Assembly: GCF_021369635.1 (NCBI RefSeq) | Contig: NZ_JAJNBZ010000035.1 | Span: 1-59,473 of the forward strand | DNA from: Paenibacillus profundus | Lineage (GTDB): Bacteria; Bacillota; Bacilli; Paenibacillales; Paenibacillaceae | Direction of reading: 5' to 3' | Length of the DNA: 59,473 nucleotides | In this document: piece after piece, positions 18,606 to 26,607 of the stretch | Numbering within the stretch: the first letter of the stretch is position 1 | How the letters are laid out: each line of letters opens with the position of its first letter | The notes under the pieces: generated by a model | Seen by the model: the letters and a program-made list of their open reading frames with translations, nothing else | What the model was told of the DNA's origin: nothing | The model's database searches: none | Made by a program: the position numbers and the translations under genes

Positions 18606-18620
18606 TTGAAAGCGCTTGCC
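18606..18620. promoter_or_regulatory. Putative CcpA cre site
   Basis: TTGAAAGCGCTTGCC matches the Bacillales cre consensus WTGNAANCGNWNNCW at 14 of 15 positions. It lies 65 bases upstream of the beta-helix protein start, a position compatible with catabolite repression of a polysaccharide-degrading enzyme. Confidence 0.5.
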
Positions 18621-18670
18621 GCACAATACCCAACCTCAGAAGAAAATGACAAGAAAAGGAGAGATGACAA

Positions 18671-19741
18671 TTGAGTAATCCAGAACGCTTTGCAACCAAG
18701 CTGAAAAAAACGGCGGCACTTTGGTTTGTTTTTTTGTTAATTATCACCTTAGTGCCGTTTGCAGGGAGTGTAAGCGGCGCTTCCGCAGGAGAGGAGTCTG
18801 CAGCAATGCCGCAATGGGCGGTTCAAGAGCCTGACTCTGGCACGCCAACAGGCAAGAATGCGATTTCTTGCAGCACGGCTTCCTGCCTTTCCAGCGCTCT
18901 GAAGAACGTGATGCCAGGAAATAAAATAGTGCTCGCGCCCGGCACTTACAAGGGCAGCTTCTCCTCGGACGTGAATGGAACAGCGGAGCAGCCGATCATC
19001 ATCCAAAGTGAGGACCCCGCCAATCCGGCCGTGTTATCGGGCCATTCCACAGGCTCAGGGTTCAGCCTGCGCGTACGCGGCGACTACTGGAATGTTCGCG
19101 ATCTCCAATTTACGAACGCCCAGAAAGGCATCATACTGGATCATTCGAACCATACGCTCATTACGAATGTAGAAGTGTACAACATCGGCTCTGAGGGCGT
19201 TCATTTCCGGGACGGCAGTTCTTACAGCACCATACAAAACTCGAATATCCATCATACCGGAAGAACATCGCCAGGGTATGGCGAAGGGGTGTACGTTGGT
19301 TCCGCCGAAGGAGCCAGCTACAACCAGGCCACACATTACAATACGATTCGCAATGTGGTCATTGGCCCTCACGTGACAGCGGAGCATATCGATATTAAGG
19401 AAAGAACGCTCGGCACGGTTGTAGAGAATTGCACGTTCTATGGGGAGGGAATAAGCGGCAAAAACTATGCCGACAGCTTCATTGATGTGAAGGGCAACGA
19501 GGCCGTTATCCGTAACAATGTCGGGTATCAAGACAGCAACAGCATTATTGTCGACGCTTTTCAGCTTCATCAGATCGTCGCCGGCTGGGGAATCAACAAC
19601 AAGTTCATCAACAATACATTGCATCTGGATGACCCTGCGGTCTACGTCGTTGCAGGATACGGCAACGCAAGCGCATCGGCGACGCAAAATACGAGAATCC
19701 CGGCGGGCAATATGTACAAAGGAAACATTGCAGCATACTAA
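18671..19741 (+). CDS. Secreted right-handed beta-helix protein, polysaccharide-lyase-like
   Basis: A 356-residue exported protein. Signal peptide of about 40 residues (LWFVFLLIITLVPFAGSVSG) and a parallel beta-helix from about residue 60, with repeated rungs such as GDYWNVRDLQFTNAQKGIIL and SNHTLITNVEVYNIGSEGVHFRDG. The entry LSSALKNVMPGNKIVLAPGTYKG is the common N-cap of pectate-lyase-type beta-helix proteins. Members include PL1/PL9 lyases and GH-like enzymes; no diagnostic catalytic pair could be assigned, so lyase activity is an inference. Start is TTG 18671 with GGAGAG eight bases ahead. A cre-like site precedes it and a terminator follows at 19865-19891. Confidence 0.8.
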   Translation: MSNPERFATKLKKTAALWFVFLLIITLVPFAGSVSGASAGEESAAMPQWAVQEPDSGTPTGKNAISCSTASCLSSALKNVMPGNKIVLAPGTYKGSFSSDVNGTAEQPIIIQSEDPANPAVLSGHSTGSGFSLRVRGDYWNVRDLQFTNAQKGIILDHSNHTLITNVEVYNIGSEGVHFRDGSSYSTIQNSNIHHTGRTSPGYGEGVYVGSAEGASYNQATHYNTIRNVVIGPHVTAEHIDIKERTLGTVVENCTFYGEGISGKNYADSFIDVKGNEAVIRNNVGYQDSNSIIVDAFQLHQIVAGWGINNKFINNTLHLDDPAVYVVAGYGNASASATQNTRIPAGNMYKGNIAAY

Positions 19742-19864
19742 GAATATCCAATCCAATATCCACAGGGAGCATTGCTCCTTCAAAGCTATGGAAACCATGT
19801 TATTTATACTTAATAGCTGTACTAACAGAACAATAGCAATTAAATCTATAAGCTATTCATTATC

Positions 19865-19891
19865 CGCCCAGACAATAAAGTCTGGGCGTTT
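19865..19891 (+). terminator. Terminator downstream of the beta-helix gene
   Basis: Perfect stem CGCCCAGAC (19865-19873) with GTCTGGGCG (19880-19888), then TTT. It lies 124 bases after the stop. The remaining sequence to 20160 has no recognised gene; a TATAAT-like box occurs near 20113 upstream of the SPOCS gene. Confidence 0.75.
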
Positions 19892-20160
19892 ACTTCGGCA
19901 AGACTGCAACGGTATCATTTTCTTTTCAAATTAATGCCGGATTTATCCCCGAATTTCACCGATGCTGCACGGTATGCACGTTGGCGGAAGTGTTGCTTCT
20001 TTCAATCTCCCGAATTAAGACATTAAGCGTTCTGCCTAGGATGGCCCAAACTCTGAAAAGAGGCTGATATTTAGACAAGCGCCAACGCAAATCTACCTTC
20101 CCGTAATAGTATAATACTGGAACACCATGATTAAGCAGCTTTTATGAGGAGGAATGAAAC

Positions 20161-20913
20161 ATGTCTTGTAATGATCGAGATTGCCGCGTTGTCGAATCAA
20201 CTACACTGGCTGAATGCGATAACGAAAAACACGATCCGCATTGGCCCACGATTAAAGTTCCAGTAGTATTGGCAGAGCGCGAAGTTCAAGTCAACGTGGA
20301 GGCCCTGATTAGCTTAGATGAACCTGCCTTGGAAATTAAACGTATCAAGAAGAAAGTGTTTTTGGAACAGTGCAAATTGGTTCCTACCGATTTCCATGGC
20401 AAATGGGTGACCAGAGCCAAATTGTACCTCAGAGGATTCATCCGCAAAAATATTGAATATGCCACGGCTGACAGATCTCCTACGGCTACTGCTGTTTGCG
20501 GAAGAATTCTTCATACGACTGTGCACGTTCCTTTCCAATGCGTCACCGAAATCAAATTCGGCAAAGTGAAGCCAGAGCTTACCTCCGAAAGAGTAGAAGA
20601 GTTCGAGTTCTTGGGTAAAGACGAAATGTCGCCTCGACTTGATAAAACATTGTTCAGTCACGAAGTATTCTTTAACGAGCAGCCTTTCTGCGAACTGGTA
20701 AAGGTCAGATTCCATGAACTCGACATTGGCGAAGACTTCGACTTCGATGATGATCTGCCTCGCAGAGAGAAGACGTTCGAAAAAGTGCGCGAAAAAATCG
20801 TTATGAACGTAACCGTAAAAGTATTGCAAAAGCAGCAAGTTCCATTGCCATGGGGCCATAAAGATGAAGATGATTGCAAAGACCACAAAGACCACAAAAA
20901 AGATTGTAAGTAA
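20161..20913 (+). CDS. SPOCS (DUF3794) domain protein, probable spore coat/exosporium component
   Basis: A 250-residue protein. The SPOCS domain spans about 28-200: VPVVLAEREVQVNVEALISL is the typical entry strand, then IKRIKKKVFLEQCKLVPT and KLYLRGFIRKNIEYAT, followed by VCGRILHTTVHVPFQCVTEI. The domain occurs in spore outer-layer morphogenetic proteins of Bacilli and Clostridia. The C-terminal tail is very rich in Asp, His, Lys and Cys (DCKDHKDHKKDCK), and cysteines near the N-terminus (SCNDRDCRVVE) could form disulfide links as in other coat proteins. RBS TGAGGAGG is eight bases before ATG. A sporulation promoter is expected but no clear sigma-E or sigma-K site was recognised. Confidence 0.8.
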   Translation: MSCNDRDCRVVESTTLAECDNEKHDPHWPTIKVPVVLAEREVQVNVEALISLDEPALEIKRIKKKVFLEQCKLVPTDFHGKWVTRAKLYLRGFIRKNIEYATADRSPTATAVCGRILHTTVHVPFQCVTEIKFGKVKPELTSERVEEFEFLGKDEMSPRLDKTLFSHEVFFNEQPFCELVKVRFHELDIGEDFDFDDDLPRREKTFEKVREKIVMNVTVKVLQKQQVPLPWGHKDEDDCKDHKDHKKDCK

Positions 20914-20927
20914 CGCCAATACAGCTT

Positions 20928-20957
20928 AGCTGCCGAGAAATTCTCGACAGCTTTCTT
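20928..20957 (+). terminator. Terminator of the SPOCS gene
   Basis: AGCTG-C-CGAGAA pairs with TTCTCG-A-CAGCT around a single central A-rich turn, followed by TTTCTT. Confidence 0.65.
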
Positions 20958-21117
20958 AACGTTTGAGAGCTTCGTATGAATGAGTTTACACAAAATCCTT
21001 GACAGACCCGTGCAATACATTCGAGCAATTGAAGAAAGATATGGATGCCTATATCTATTTTTTAACAATGAGAGGTTTCAGACAAAATTATTACTTCAGT
21101 TTTAATACTGTCTACTT

Positions 21118-21150
21118 GACGGGGGCAAGATCACACCCCCGTCTTTTTTT
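21118..21150 (+). terminator. Strong rightward terminator without an obvious gene in front
   Basis: GACGGGGG (21118-21125) pairs with CCCCCGTC (21136-21143), then T7. The SPOCS gene already has its own terminator 160 bases earlier, so this one may serve a short transcript starting in 20960-21110, or act as a backup. The T run is on the plus strand, so it does not fit the leftward GH18 gene. Confidence 0.75.
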
Positions 21151-21173
21151 ATAGACAGCTTTTTGGGAAGTAT

Positions 21174-22151
21174 TTAGTTATTTTTCAAGACATCAATTAA
21201 TCTTTTTGTCCAACTAAAGTCTGTTTCAGTAATTGTATTGTCTCCGTATTCTTTTCCGTCTCTATCGATGGCATAGATAAACATTCCTCCCTTAGGACCA
21301 TCTTCCGGTTGCCAAACAGCATATTTGTAAGTTCTACTTGTTTCAAATGGTTCCTGAGTATCACCCCAATTTGTACCTAATTCTTCCTGAAAAGATATCC
21401 CCGGAAGAAACTGATCAGGGAAGATCGTATCTTTATAAGTTGCCCATGTACTATCTAATCTACCAGGATCTCTGCCATAAGCTTGTAGAAACAAATAATC
21501 ACAAAATGGAGCTACTTTTTTGAATAGACTATGATTGTCTTTGTGTGTATCATAGATAAGTAGCTTGCCACTATTCGACATTGGTCCTAACCGTTTAGAC
21601 AGAGCTTCAAAAACACCAAAAGCTTTTGTTTCTTTTTCTTGAGTTAAAGTTTCCTCCATATCAATATCTAAGCCATCTAAATTGTAGGGAGTTAAGTATT
21701 TATCTATTAAGGATTGCGCATGATCATCATATTCTTTGGATGTGGGCATTGTACCAATACTAGGTACGTTATATAGCTCCCTTATATCTATAGTGCGTAT
21801 CACTTTGGTTTGACGTTCGTGCAAGATAGGCACATACGTATCACGAAGCGTGTCCCAAAATAGTTGTTCATCTGTACCTGGTTTTACATAGTGGAAGACG
21901 GAAACGATATCGATTTCTTCAGGAATGTCTGTCATAGCTGTCACATTAGGGTATGGTAGAGTTGAATTTGCATCATGAGGCATGGTTACGTCACGCCATG
22001 TTCTATAGTATGCCATCATTACAGGAGCTTTTTGAGCTTCAGTTAACTCGTTTACTACAGAAGTTGAAGGACTAGCTGAAATAATTGAGCCACTTACCAA
22101 AGATAAAATTAAAATTGTCGACATGATTAACAACATTGATGTTTTCTTCAT
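21174..22151 (-). CDS. Secreted GH18 endo-beta-N-acetylglucosaminidase
   Basis: A 325-residue exported enzyme with a signal peptide ending near ISA26. The GH18 catalytic signature is DGLDIDMEE, with D159, D162, D164 and the acid Glu166. The segments APVMMAYYRTWRDVTMP and DYLFLQAYGRD are typical of the EndoF/EndoH/EndoS group, which cut the chitobiose core of N-glycans, as distinct from chitinases. No carbohydrate-binding module is attached. RBS AAGGAAGGGAG lies before ATG. In this organism it could release host or dietary glycans; substrate specificity is an inference from family resemblance. Confidence 0.87.
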   Translation of the reverse strand: MKKTSMLLIMSTILILSLVSGSIISASPSTSVVNELTEAQKAPVMMAYYRTWRDVTMPHDANSTLPYPNVTAMTDIPEEIDIVSVFHYVKPGTDEQLFWDTLRDTYVPILHERQTKVIRTIDIRELYNVPSIGTMPTSKEYDDHAQSLIDKYLTPYNLDGLDIDMEETLTQEKETKAFGVFEALSKRLGPMSNSGKLLIYDTHKDNHSLFKKVAPFCDYLFLQAYGRDPGRLDSTWATYKDTIFPDQFLPGISFQEELGTNWGDTQEPFETSRTYKYAVWQPEDGPKGGMFIYAIDRDGKEYGDNTITETDFSWTKRLIDVLKNN

Positions 22152-22269
22152 AAAAGATAACTCCCTTCCTTAAATGATAATATTTGAGATAATAAAGTAA
22201 GCGGTTACATTTCAGAGGGAATTCCGTCTTTATACCGAATACGATTTCGGTGAAGTAATGTCGTTGTTG

Positions 22270-22510
22270 CTAAGCCTTATTGCGATTATGACAGCCTTCA
22301 ACAGTTGCAATCGTCCATCGGCAGTGCCGATAGTTTACAATTTCATCTTTCCAGTTACGCATCGTGCCCCATCGGTTCTCCTTGCTCTAACCACGCTCAA
22401 CCTCAGGTTTGCAACAGCAAAGGTTGGAGAGCAGTCATACCATGTTGTAAGTGCTCCCATCCCTCACGCAGAACGGGTGAGTAATCTAATAAAGTTTGCA
22501 GTCGTTTTCT
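22270..22510 (-). pseudogene. Degenerate transposase remnant (ISL3-like)
   Basis: Read leftwards, the frame ending in TAG at 22270 gives WKDEIVNYRHCRWTIATVEG followed by CHNRNKA, which resembles the DDE region of ISL3-type transposases (NY..RWTNATVEGxHNRIK). Just upstream, LLDYSPVLREGWEHLQHG in another frame also looks transposase-derived. Frameshifts and stops break the frame and no terminal repeats were found. Further right, minus-strand 22629-22718 holds a short open tail (KSGDPLTFLTHKGAEIYAK) that I cannot place. The rest of 22152-22900 shows nothing else. Confidence 0.45.
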
Positions 22511-22904
22511 ACTCTTATCTGGATTTAGACTTTGGGATAGGCCTTGGCTTGTGGCGCCAGCTTGCGCTGTACTTCATCCTAAATTATGAACCATTTTAAA
22601 ACCTCCCCGAATAATTATTCATGTATCTCTTTTTGAATCACTCTCGATTTGCTTGGCGTAAATTTCTGCGCCCTTATGAGTCAAGAACGTCAATGGATCG
22701 CCACTTTTTCTCGTTATATCAAAGGGCTTGGCTTATTCAGTAATTTAAGCTGCAAAAGTCGAGTCATTTATATAATCGGCCAGAAATAAAAAAAATTAAT
22801 AGGTATAATCGATTAATAATCATCTGCGCAAAATTAATACTATTATCCTGATTTGGTCCCCACTACTTCTTCTTGGGTCTGTAAAATAAGCTTCCTCGCT
22901 ATAG

Positions 22905-23856
22905 TTGATAGCGCGTCTTCCGCAGTTTGCTCGCAAGAGGTTTCTGCATGTACTCATCGATCATTTTCCCGAGCCGCTGCGCCCTTTCGATTTCGATCAC
23001 AGCCTTATTCCGGCTCTTGCCGGAGTGAGGCGGGTAGCCAAAGAATTAGGTGTGGAGATACCTATAGATATTACCTACCCGCATCCTTGATGAAGCAGAA
23101 ATTGCTGCAGGCTCTGGATTATAAAACCGCTGTTGTCAACCGGGACATGAGGGGACTCGCTAGAGTTGCGGCGGTTAGTCCAGCTGTCCTGGAGATATTG
23201 GATAAGCAGCCGTTTGGCGTATGCACGAGTCTATTATGAATGACAATCACTGCCCTGCGTTCAAGGCGGAGATCGAGCGCTTCATGGACACACATGGATG
23301 TCGATGCGCATCAGGAATGGAACCGCAGCCGAGCTATCCGGCATGGAAAGATGAACCTGACAACGTGTTAAGCATGGTTCATTCCTTGGTCCAACATACC
23401 GAGGAGCTGGTTGACGATGAGAAGGAATGAGCAAACGAATATAATCGCATCCGGGCGGAGATCGTTCAGATGCTGAAAAAGCCACAGTGGATTGAAACGT
23501 TTGAACGGGCGCTGGATATGACCAGAGGATTTTGGATTGCCCGAGAGGCTACGCTGTATATGTACGAAGAGATTGTGGCGATCCTTCGGGATTGCGCCGA
23601 ACGGCTTGCCGCAAGGCTTGTGGCAGAAGGGAAAATACGGCATACACGGGATCTGTATTACTTGCCGGTAAATGAATTGGAGGACATTATTGCCGTTGTC
23701 ACAGATACGGGAGGAGTATTATCCCACTCGGCCATCGTAGCAAGAGAATACGGTATTCCCGCTGTCATGGCATGCGGAAACGCCACCAAAGTTCTCTCTG
23801 ATGGAGATCGGGTTATCGTCAATGGCACAACAGGCATAGTGCACCGGGTACGATAA
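22905..23856 (+). pseudogene. Wreck of a PEP-synthase-like rifampicin phosphotransferase
   Basis: Three blocks in different frames belong to one large PEP/pyruvate-binding enzyme. Near 22915-23090: LIDHFPEPLRPFDFDHSLIP. Near 23221-23427: a segment with EIERFMDTHGCR. From 23470: RALDMTRGFWIAREATLYMY followed by the mobile phosphohistidine domain, GGVLSHSAIVAREYGIPAVM, with its histidine in SHS. Between YYLPVNELEDI and the phosphohistidine domain roughly 50 residues are deleted, and the N-terminal ATP-grasp domain is gone. Rifampicin phosphotransferases of Bacillales have this order (ATP-binding, rifampicin-binding, swivelling His domain). The frameshifts rule out a working enzyme. Confidence 0.75.
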
Positions 23857-23994
23857 GGGGGAAACGTGTTGTTGGCTTGCCAAGCAAAACGCATTTAGTG
23901 TCGGATGGAAAAGTGACAGGCACAGGATGATTTGTTAGCTTGTTAATAAATGAGTAAGCAATAATTTTGATTTATTGCGAATATGGAGCTGCAA

Positions 23995-24588
23995 ATGACA
24001 AAAAACACTCTACGCCAACAAAAAGCGTTTGAAACCAAGAACAAATTGATCGATTCCGCATTGAAAATCTTTTCTGAAAAAGGCTTTGACTCAAGCACCA
24101 CTAAAGATATCGCACGTGAAGCAGAAGTCACAGACGGTTTAATCTATCATTACTTCAATTCCAAAGAAGAATTGCTTTGGGCCATTTTAGAGAAACACCC
24201 CCTTAATCATGACTTGAAAAATACTGCAAATACGAATTTCTTGCTGGATCAATCTTTAGATGTGGTGCTCAATGAGTTTTTCACAAATTTAATAGACATG
24301 CTGCATGAAAAAAAAGAGCTTATTGTCATGTTTTTCGGAGAAGCACAACGAAATCAAAAAGTGCGAGATCGACTTGTCCTGACGATTGAAGAGGGCTTAC
24401 AGCTTTTACATCATCTATTGAAACAAAAGATAACGAAGGACGATGACTATCTTTTTTTAGCTATACGCAATGTCCAGACGGGTTTAGTCATGTATTTTTT
24501 GTTGTATGACAGGTTTCAAACCGATCCAGTTGAAAGAAAACGTTATATCAACATGACTGTCCAGCAGTTCATAAAAGTAATTACGTAA
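23995..24588 (+). CDS. TetR/AcrR-family transcriptional regulator
   Basis: A 197-residue regulator with an N-terminal helix-turn-helix: ALKIFSEKGFDSSTTKDIAREAEVTDGLIYHYFNSKEELL, about residues 16-56, including the conserved YxYFxSKEEL. The C-terminal ligand domain is unassigned. ATG 23995 follows GGAG by six bases; ATG 23983 is a poorer choice. No efflux pump lies next to it, so its target is unknown. It could be the repressor for the orphan TetR palindromes at 3.7-6.1 kb, but no such palindrome is seen near this gene. A terminator follows at 24647-24688. Confidence 0.85.
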   Translation: MTKNTLRQQKAFETKNKLIDSALKIFSEKGFDSSTTKDIAREAEVTDGLIYHYFNSKEELLWAILEKHPLNHDLKNTANTNFLLDQSLDVVLNEFFTNLIDMLHEKKELIVMFFGEAQRNQKVRDRLVLTIEEGLQLLHHLLKQKITKDDDYLFLAIRNVQTGLVMYFLLYDRFQTDPVERKRYINMTVQQFIKVIT

Positions 24589-24646
24589 TTTTTAACTAAG
24601 AGCAATATGATAGGTAGGTTTAAGTGTTACAACTGTTAAAATAAAT

Positions 24647-24688
24647 CCCAATTTCTCATTTATTATATTGAGAGATTGGGTTTTTTTT
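24647..24688 (+). terminator. Terminator of the TetR gene
   Basis: CCCAATTTCTCA (24647-24658) pairs with TGAGAGATTGGG (24669-24680), one mismatch, then T8. Confidence 0.85.
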
Positions 24689-24835
24689 ATACTGTAATGT
24701 CCATAACGTTGTGCCATTCAAAACTTTGGTTTTCTATAATGAAACAATAATTTAAGGAATAAATTACTCGTTTTACCAATAATATGTTTTCGTAGTTAAA
24801 TATCGCTGATATAGATGTTGAAAAGGAGTATGTCA

Positions 24836-25213
24836 ATGGTAAAAACCTTACATTTTCAATTAAGTTCAGGCTACAGCAACGAGAAGCTTACCTTGCATGT
24901 TGGCATGAACCAGCATCCGCTGCAAGCGCACACGGAAGCAACGCTCCAGCAAGCGGCGTTAAGCAACCGGGCGCTCGCGCTGCTCCCGGCAGAGAGCCGC
25001 AAGCAATTCACGCATTTTGCGGAGGTGCCGAACGAGCATTTCCCTATGGACCGATTAAGGCGTATCCGCGTGACTTCACCAGACGACTCGTCGCTCGGTT
25101 CCCTGCTTCCGGCGGGGGGCCTTGGCGGGAGTAACATTGCCTCGTTATCTGATAAGGTTGTGCGGCAATTCGACGAACAGAATCAACTTGAGCAGCAACA
25201 TTTCAATGTATGA
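24836..25213 (+). CDS. Hypothetical small protein
   Basis: A 125-residue protein I do not recognise. It starts MVKTLHFQLSSGYSNEKLTL; the middle is alanine/leucine-rich (TLQQAALSNRALALLPAES) and the C-terminus glutamine-rich (FDEQNQLEQQ). There is no signal peptide or transmembrane segment. ATG 24836 has AAAAGGAG seven bases ahead, a strong site; two upstream in-frame ATGs (24815, 24830) are less well spaced. The gene stands alone between two opposite-facing genes. Codon use and RBS quality support expression; function is open. Confidence 0.6.
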   Translation: MVKTLHFQLSSGYSNEKLTLHVGMNQHPLQAHTEATLQQAALSNRALALLPAESRKQFTHFAEVPNEHFPMDRLRRIRVTSPDDSSLGSLLPAGGLGGSNIASLSDKVVRQFDEQNQLEQQHFNV

Positions 25214-25282
25214 TTAAAGATTTCGGCGTCTTGAGATGTACAGGATTCTAAGAAATGAAGTAGGGGGGATGACATATTAGCT

Positions 25283-25891
25283 TTAATTCGTTCCATCAAC
25301 CACAAGGTCTGCTCTTTCAATTGGCTTATGCTCTTCCATATAAATGTCTTCAGCAATCATCCAATTCTTTTCCCACATATCATGAGCTGCTTCTCCGTCT
25401 CTTTCCACACCTCTTGCAAGTCTTATTTCTCTCAGACAATCAACCCATATCGTAAAATCGTATTTATTTGCTAGTTCCTTTCGAATGGAGTAAACACCTT
25501 CTATAATCACAATACCCCCAATAGGAACCGTATGCCATTCTGCTAAAGAGTCTGTTTCCCAATCGTATCGTTGATAATGACCTTCTTTGTCTTGGCTAAT
25601 GGGTTCAAGCACTTGACTTAATACTCGTTTCCAGTCAAAATCTGCACCGACAGGCTTATTGGTTGGGGGAGTATTTTGAATTAGAGCTGAAGGCAAATAA
25701 AAATCATCCATATGAACAATCGTAACATCAGAACATTCTTCTTTTAATTTACGTGCTAATGTGCTTTTTCCTGAACCCCCGCAACCATCTATTCCAATTA
25801 ACAGGGTAGATTGTTTTTTAGGAATTTTGTCAATAGACCCCACTAATTGTTCCATCGTAGAAAATTCACCTTTTTTCGTTATGAAATCCAC
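25283..25891 (-). CDS. Uridine-kinase-like P-loop phosphotransferase
   Basis: A 202-residue protein with Walker A GIDGCGGSGKST near residues 34-45 and the lid/acceptor region VHMDDFYLP (about 58-66), followed by DWKRVLSQVLEPI and IIEGVYSIRKELANKYDFTIWVD, all typical of the uridine kinase/phosphoribulokinase-like family. Members phosphorylate nucleosides or other small alcohols using ATP. The usual Udk signature is not exact, so the substrate may differ; several such proteins sit near resistance genes in Bacillales. The start is uncertain: GTG 25891 or ATG 25855, the latter with GGTGA ahead. It stands alone and reads opposite to its neighbours. Confidence 0.75.
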   Translation of the reverse strand: MDFITKKGEFSTMEQLVGSIDKIPKKQSTLLIGIDGCGGSGKSTLARKLKEECSDVTIVHMDDFYLPSALIQNTPPTNKPVGADFDWKRVLSQVLEPISQDKEGHYQRYDWETDSLAEWHTVPIGGIVIIEGVYSIRKELANKYDFTIWVDCLREIRLARGVERDGEAAHDMWEKNWMIAEDIYMEEHKPIERADLVVDGTN

Positions 25892-26031
25892 AAAATCACC
25901 GCTTTCAAATTAGATAAATATGAATTCTTTATAGATAACATGAAACCCTGCTTATTGAAGGAAACTGTCTGTTAAATAGTCACTACAAAGCTAAGAGAAA
26001 TCGTAGTAACTTAATAAAATTAGGAGGAATA

Positions 26032-26151
26032 TTGCAACGGGTAACAAACTTACAGGAAAAGAAACCACGCCATCTACTTACAAAGGAGCTGAGGCAAGCA
26101 TACGTTGACCGTCAGTGTCAATTAATTGGGCAGCGCCATGAAAAAGGATAG
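26032..26151 (+). CDS. Possible 39-residue small protein
   Basis: A strong TAGGAGG (26021-26027) lies before TTG 26032, which opens 39 codons rich in Lys, Arg and Gln (TNLQEKKPRHLLTKELRQ). No homologue is recognised. It may be a fragment of a longer lost gene or a non-coding stretch; only the RBS supports it. Confidence 0.25.
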   Translation: MQRVTNLQEKKPRHLLTKELRQAYVDRQCQLIGQRHEKG

Positions 26152-26352
26152 CTTTAATAACATTCTGACTTGCGTATTTGGCGGTTAAGCCAGAACGTAA
26201 TTTAGACAATCTGCTATTTGACGTTTACAACTTTTTTGTCTATACTAACTCACATATAAAAAAATGAACGAATGCCAAATACTAATTGTATGACCTACTA
26301 ATAACACACTTGTATTTTAAACTTAGGAAATGGTGAAGGGGGAGTATCCAAA

Positions 26353-26482
26353 ATGAAGAAAAGATCATTGGAATCTTTATCTAAGGGTATTGGGTACTCT
26401 ACTGCTGTTTTCTTTGATCATGCTAATCACGGGAGAAGTATGTCCAAAATTGGATGTTAGCGACTCTTATCCTTTAGTTTAG
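26353..26482 (+). pseudogene. Frameshifted small exported peptide, or leader peptide of the attenuator
   Basis: GGGGGAG is seven bases before ATG 26353. The first frame gives a 35-residue peptide, MKKRSLESLSKGIG plus tail, ending at 26460. A shift of one base near 26395 restores a longer 42-residue reading with a hydrophobic stretch LLLFSLIMLITGE and a C-terminus CPKLDVSDSYPLV, which looks like a small signal-peptide-bearing peptide. Because the hairpin pair at 26513-26576 starts 31 bases after this reading ends, the unshifted peptide may instead be a regulatory leader peptide. Both readings are inference. Confidence 0.4.
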
Positions 26483-26512
26483 AGTGATCTTACTAGGATA
26501 CAGTGGAAAAAA

Positions 26513-26581
26513 CGCCACAGGTCGCTTCCCTGTGGTTACATATTTTATTGTGTACACCGCAGGATTCCTGTGGTGTTTTTT
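26513..26581 (+). promoter_or_regulatory. Attenuator-like double hairpin upstream of the GNAT-RidA gene
   Basis: Hairpin 1: CCACAGG (26515-26521) with CCTGTGG (26529-26535). Hairpin 2: ACACCGCAGG (26554-26563) with CCTGTGGTGT (26567-26576), followed by T6, a full intrinsic terminator placed only 26 bases before the ATG of the resistance-type gene. The four arms are mutually complementary: the first arm CGCCACAGG can also pair with the last arm CCTGTGGTG, and the second with the third. Such exchangeable pairing is the hallmark of transcription attenuation. It could also be a terminator for an upstream transcript. Confidence 0.6.
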
Positions 26582-26607
26582 AATGTAAAAAAAAGGAGAA
26601 GGATAAA

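Noticed and set aside
22258..22599. A 113-residue rightward open frame.
   Set aside because: It runs antisense to the transposase remnant, has no family features and no ribosome binding site.
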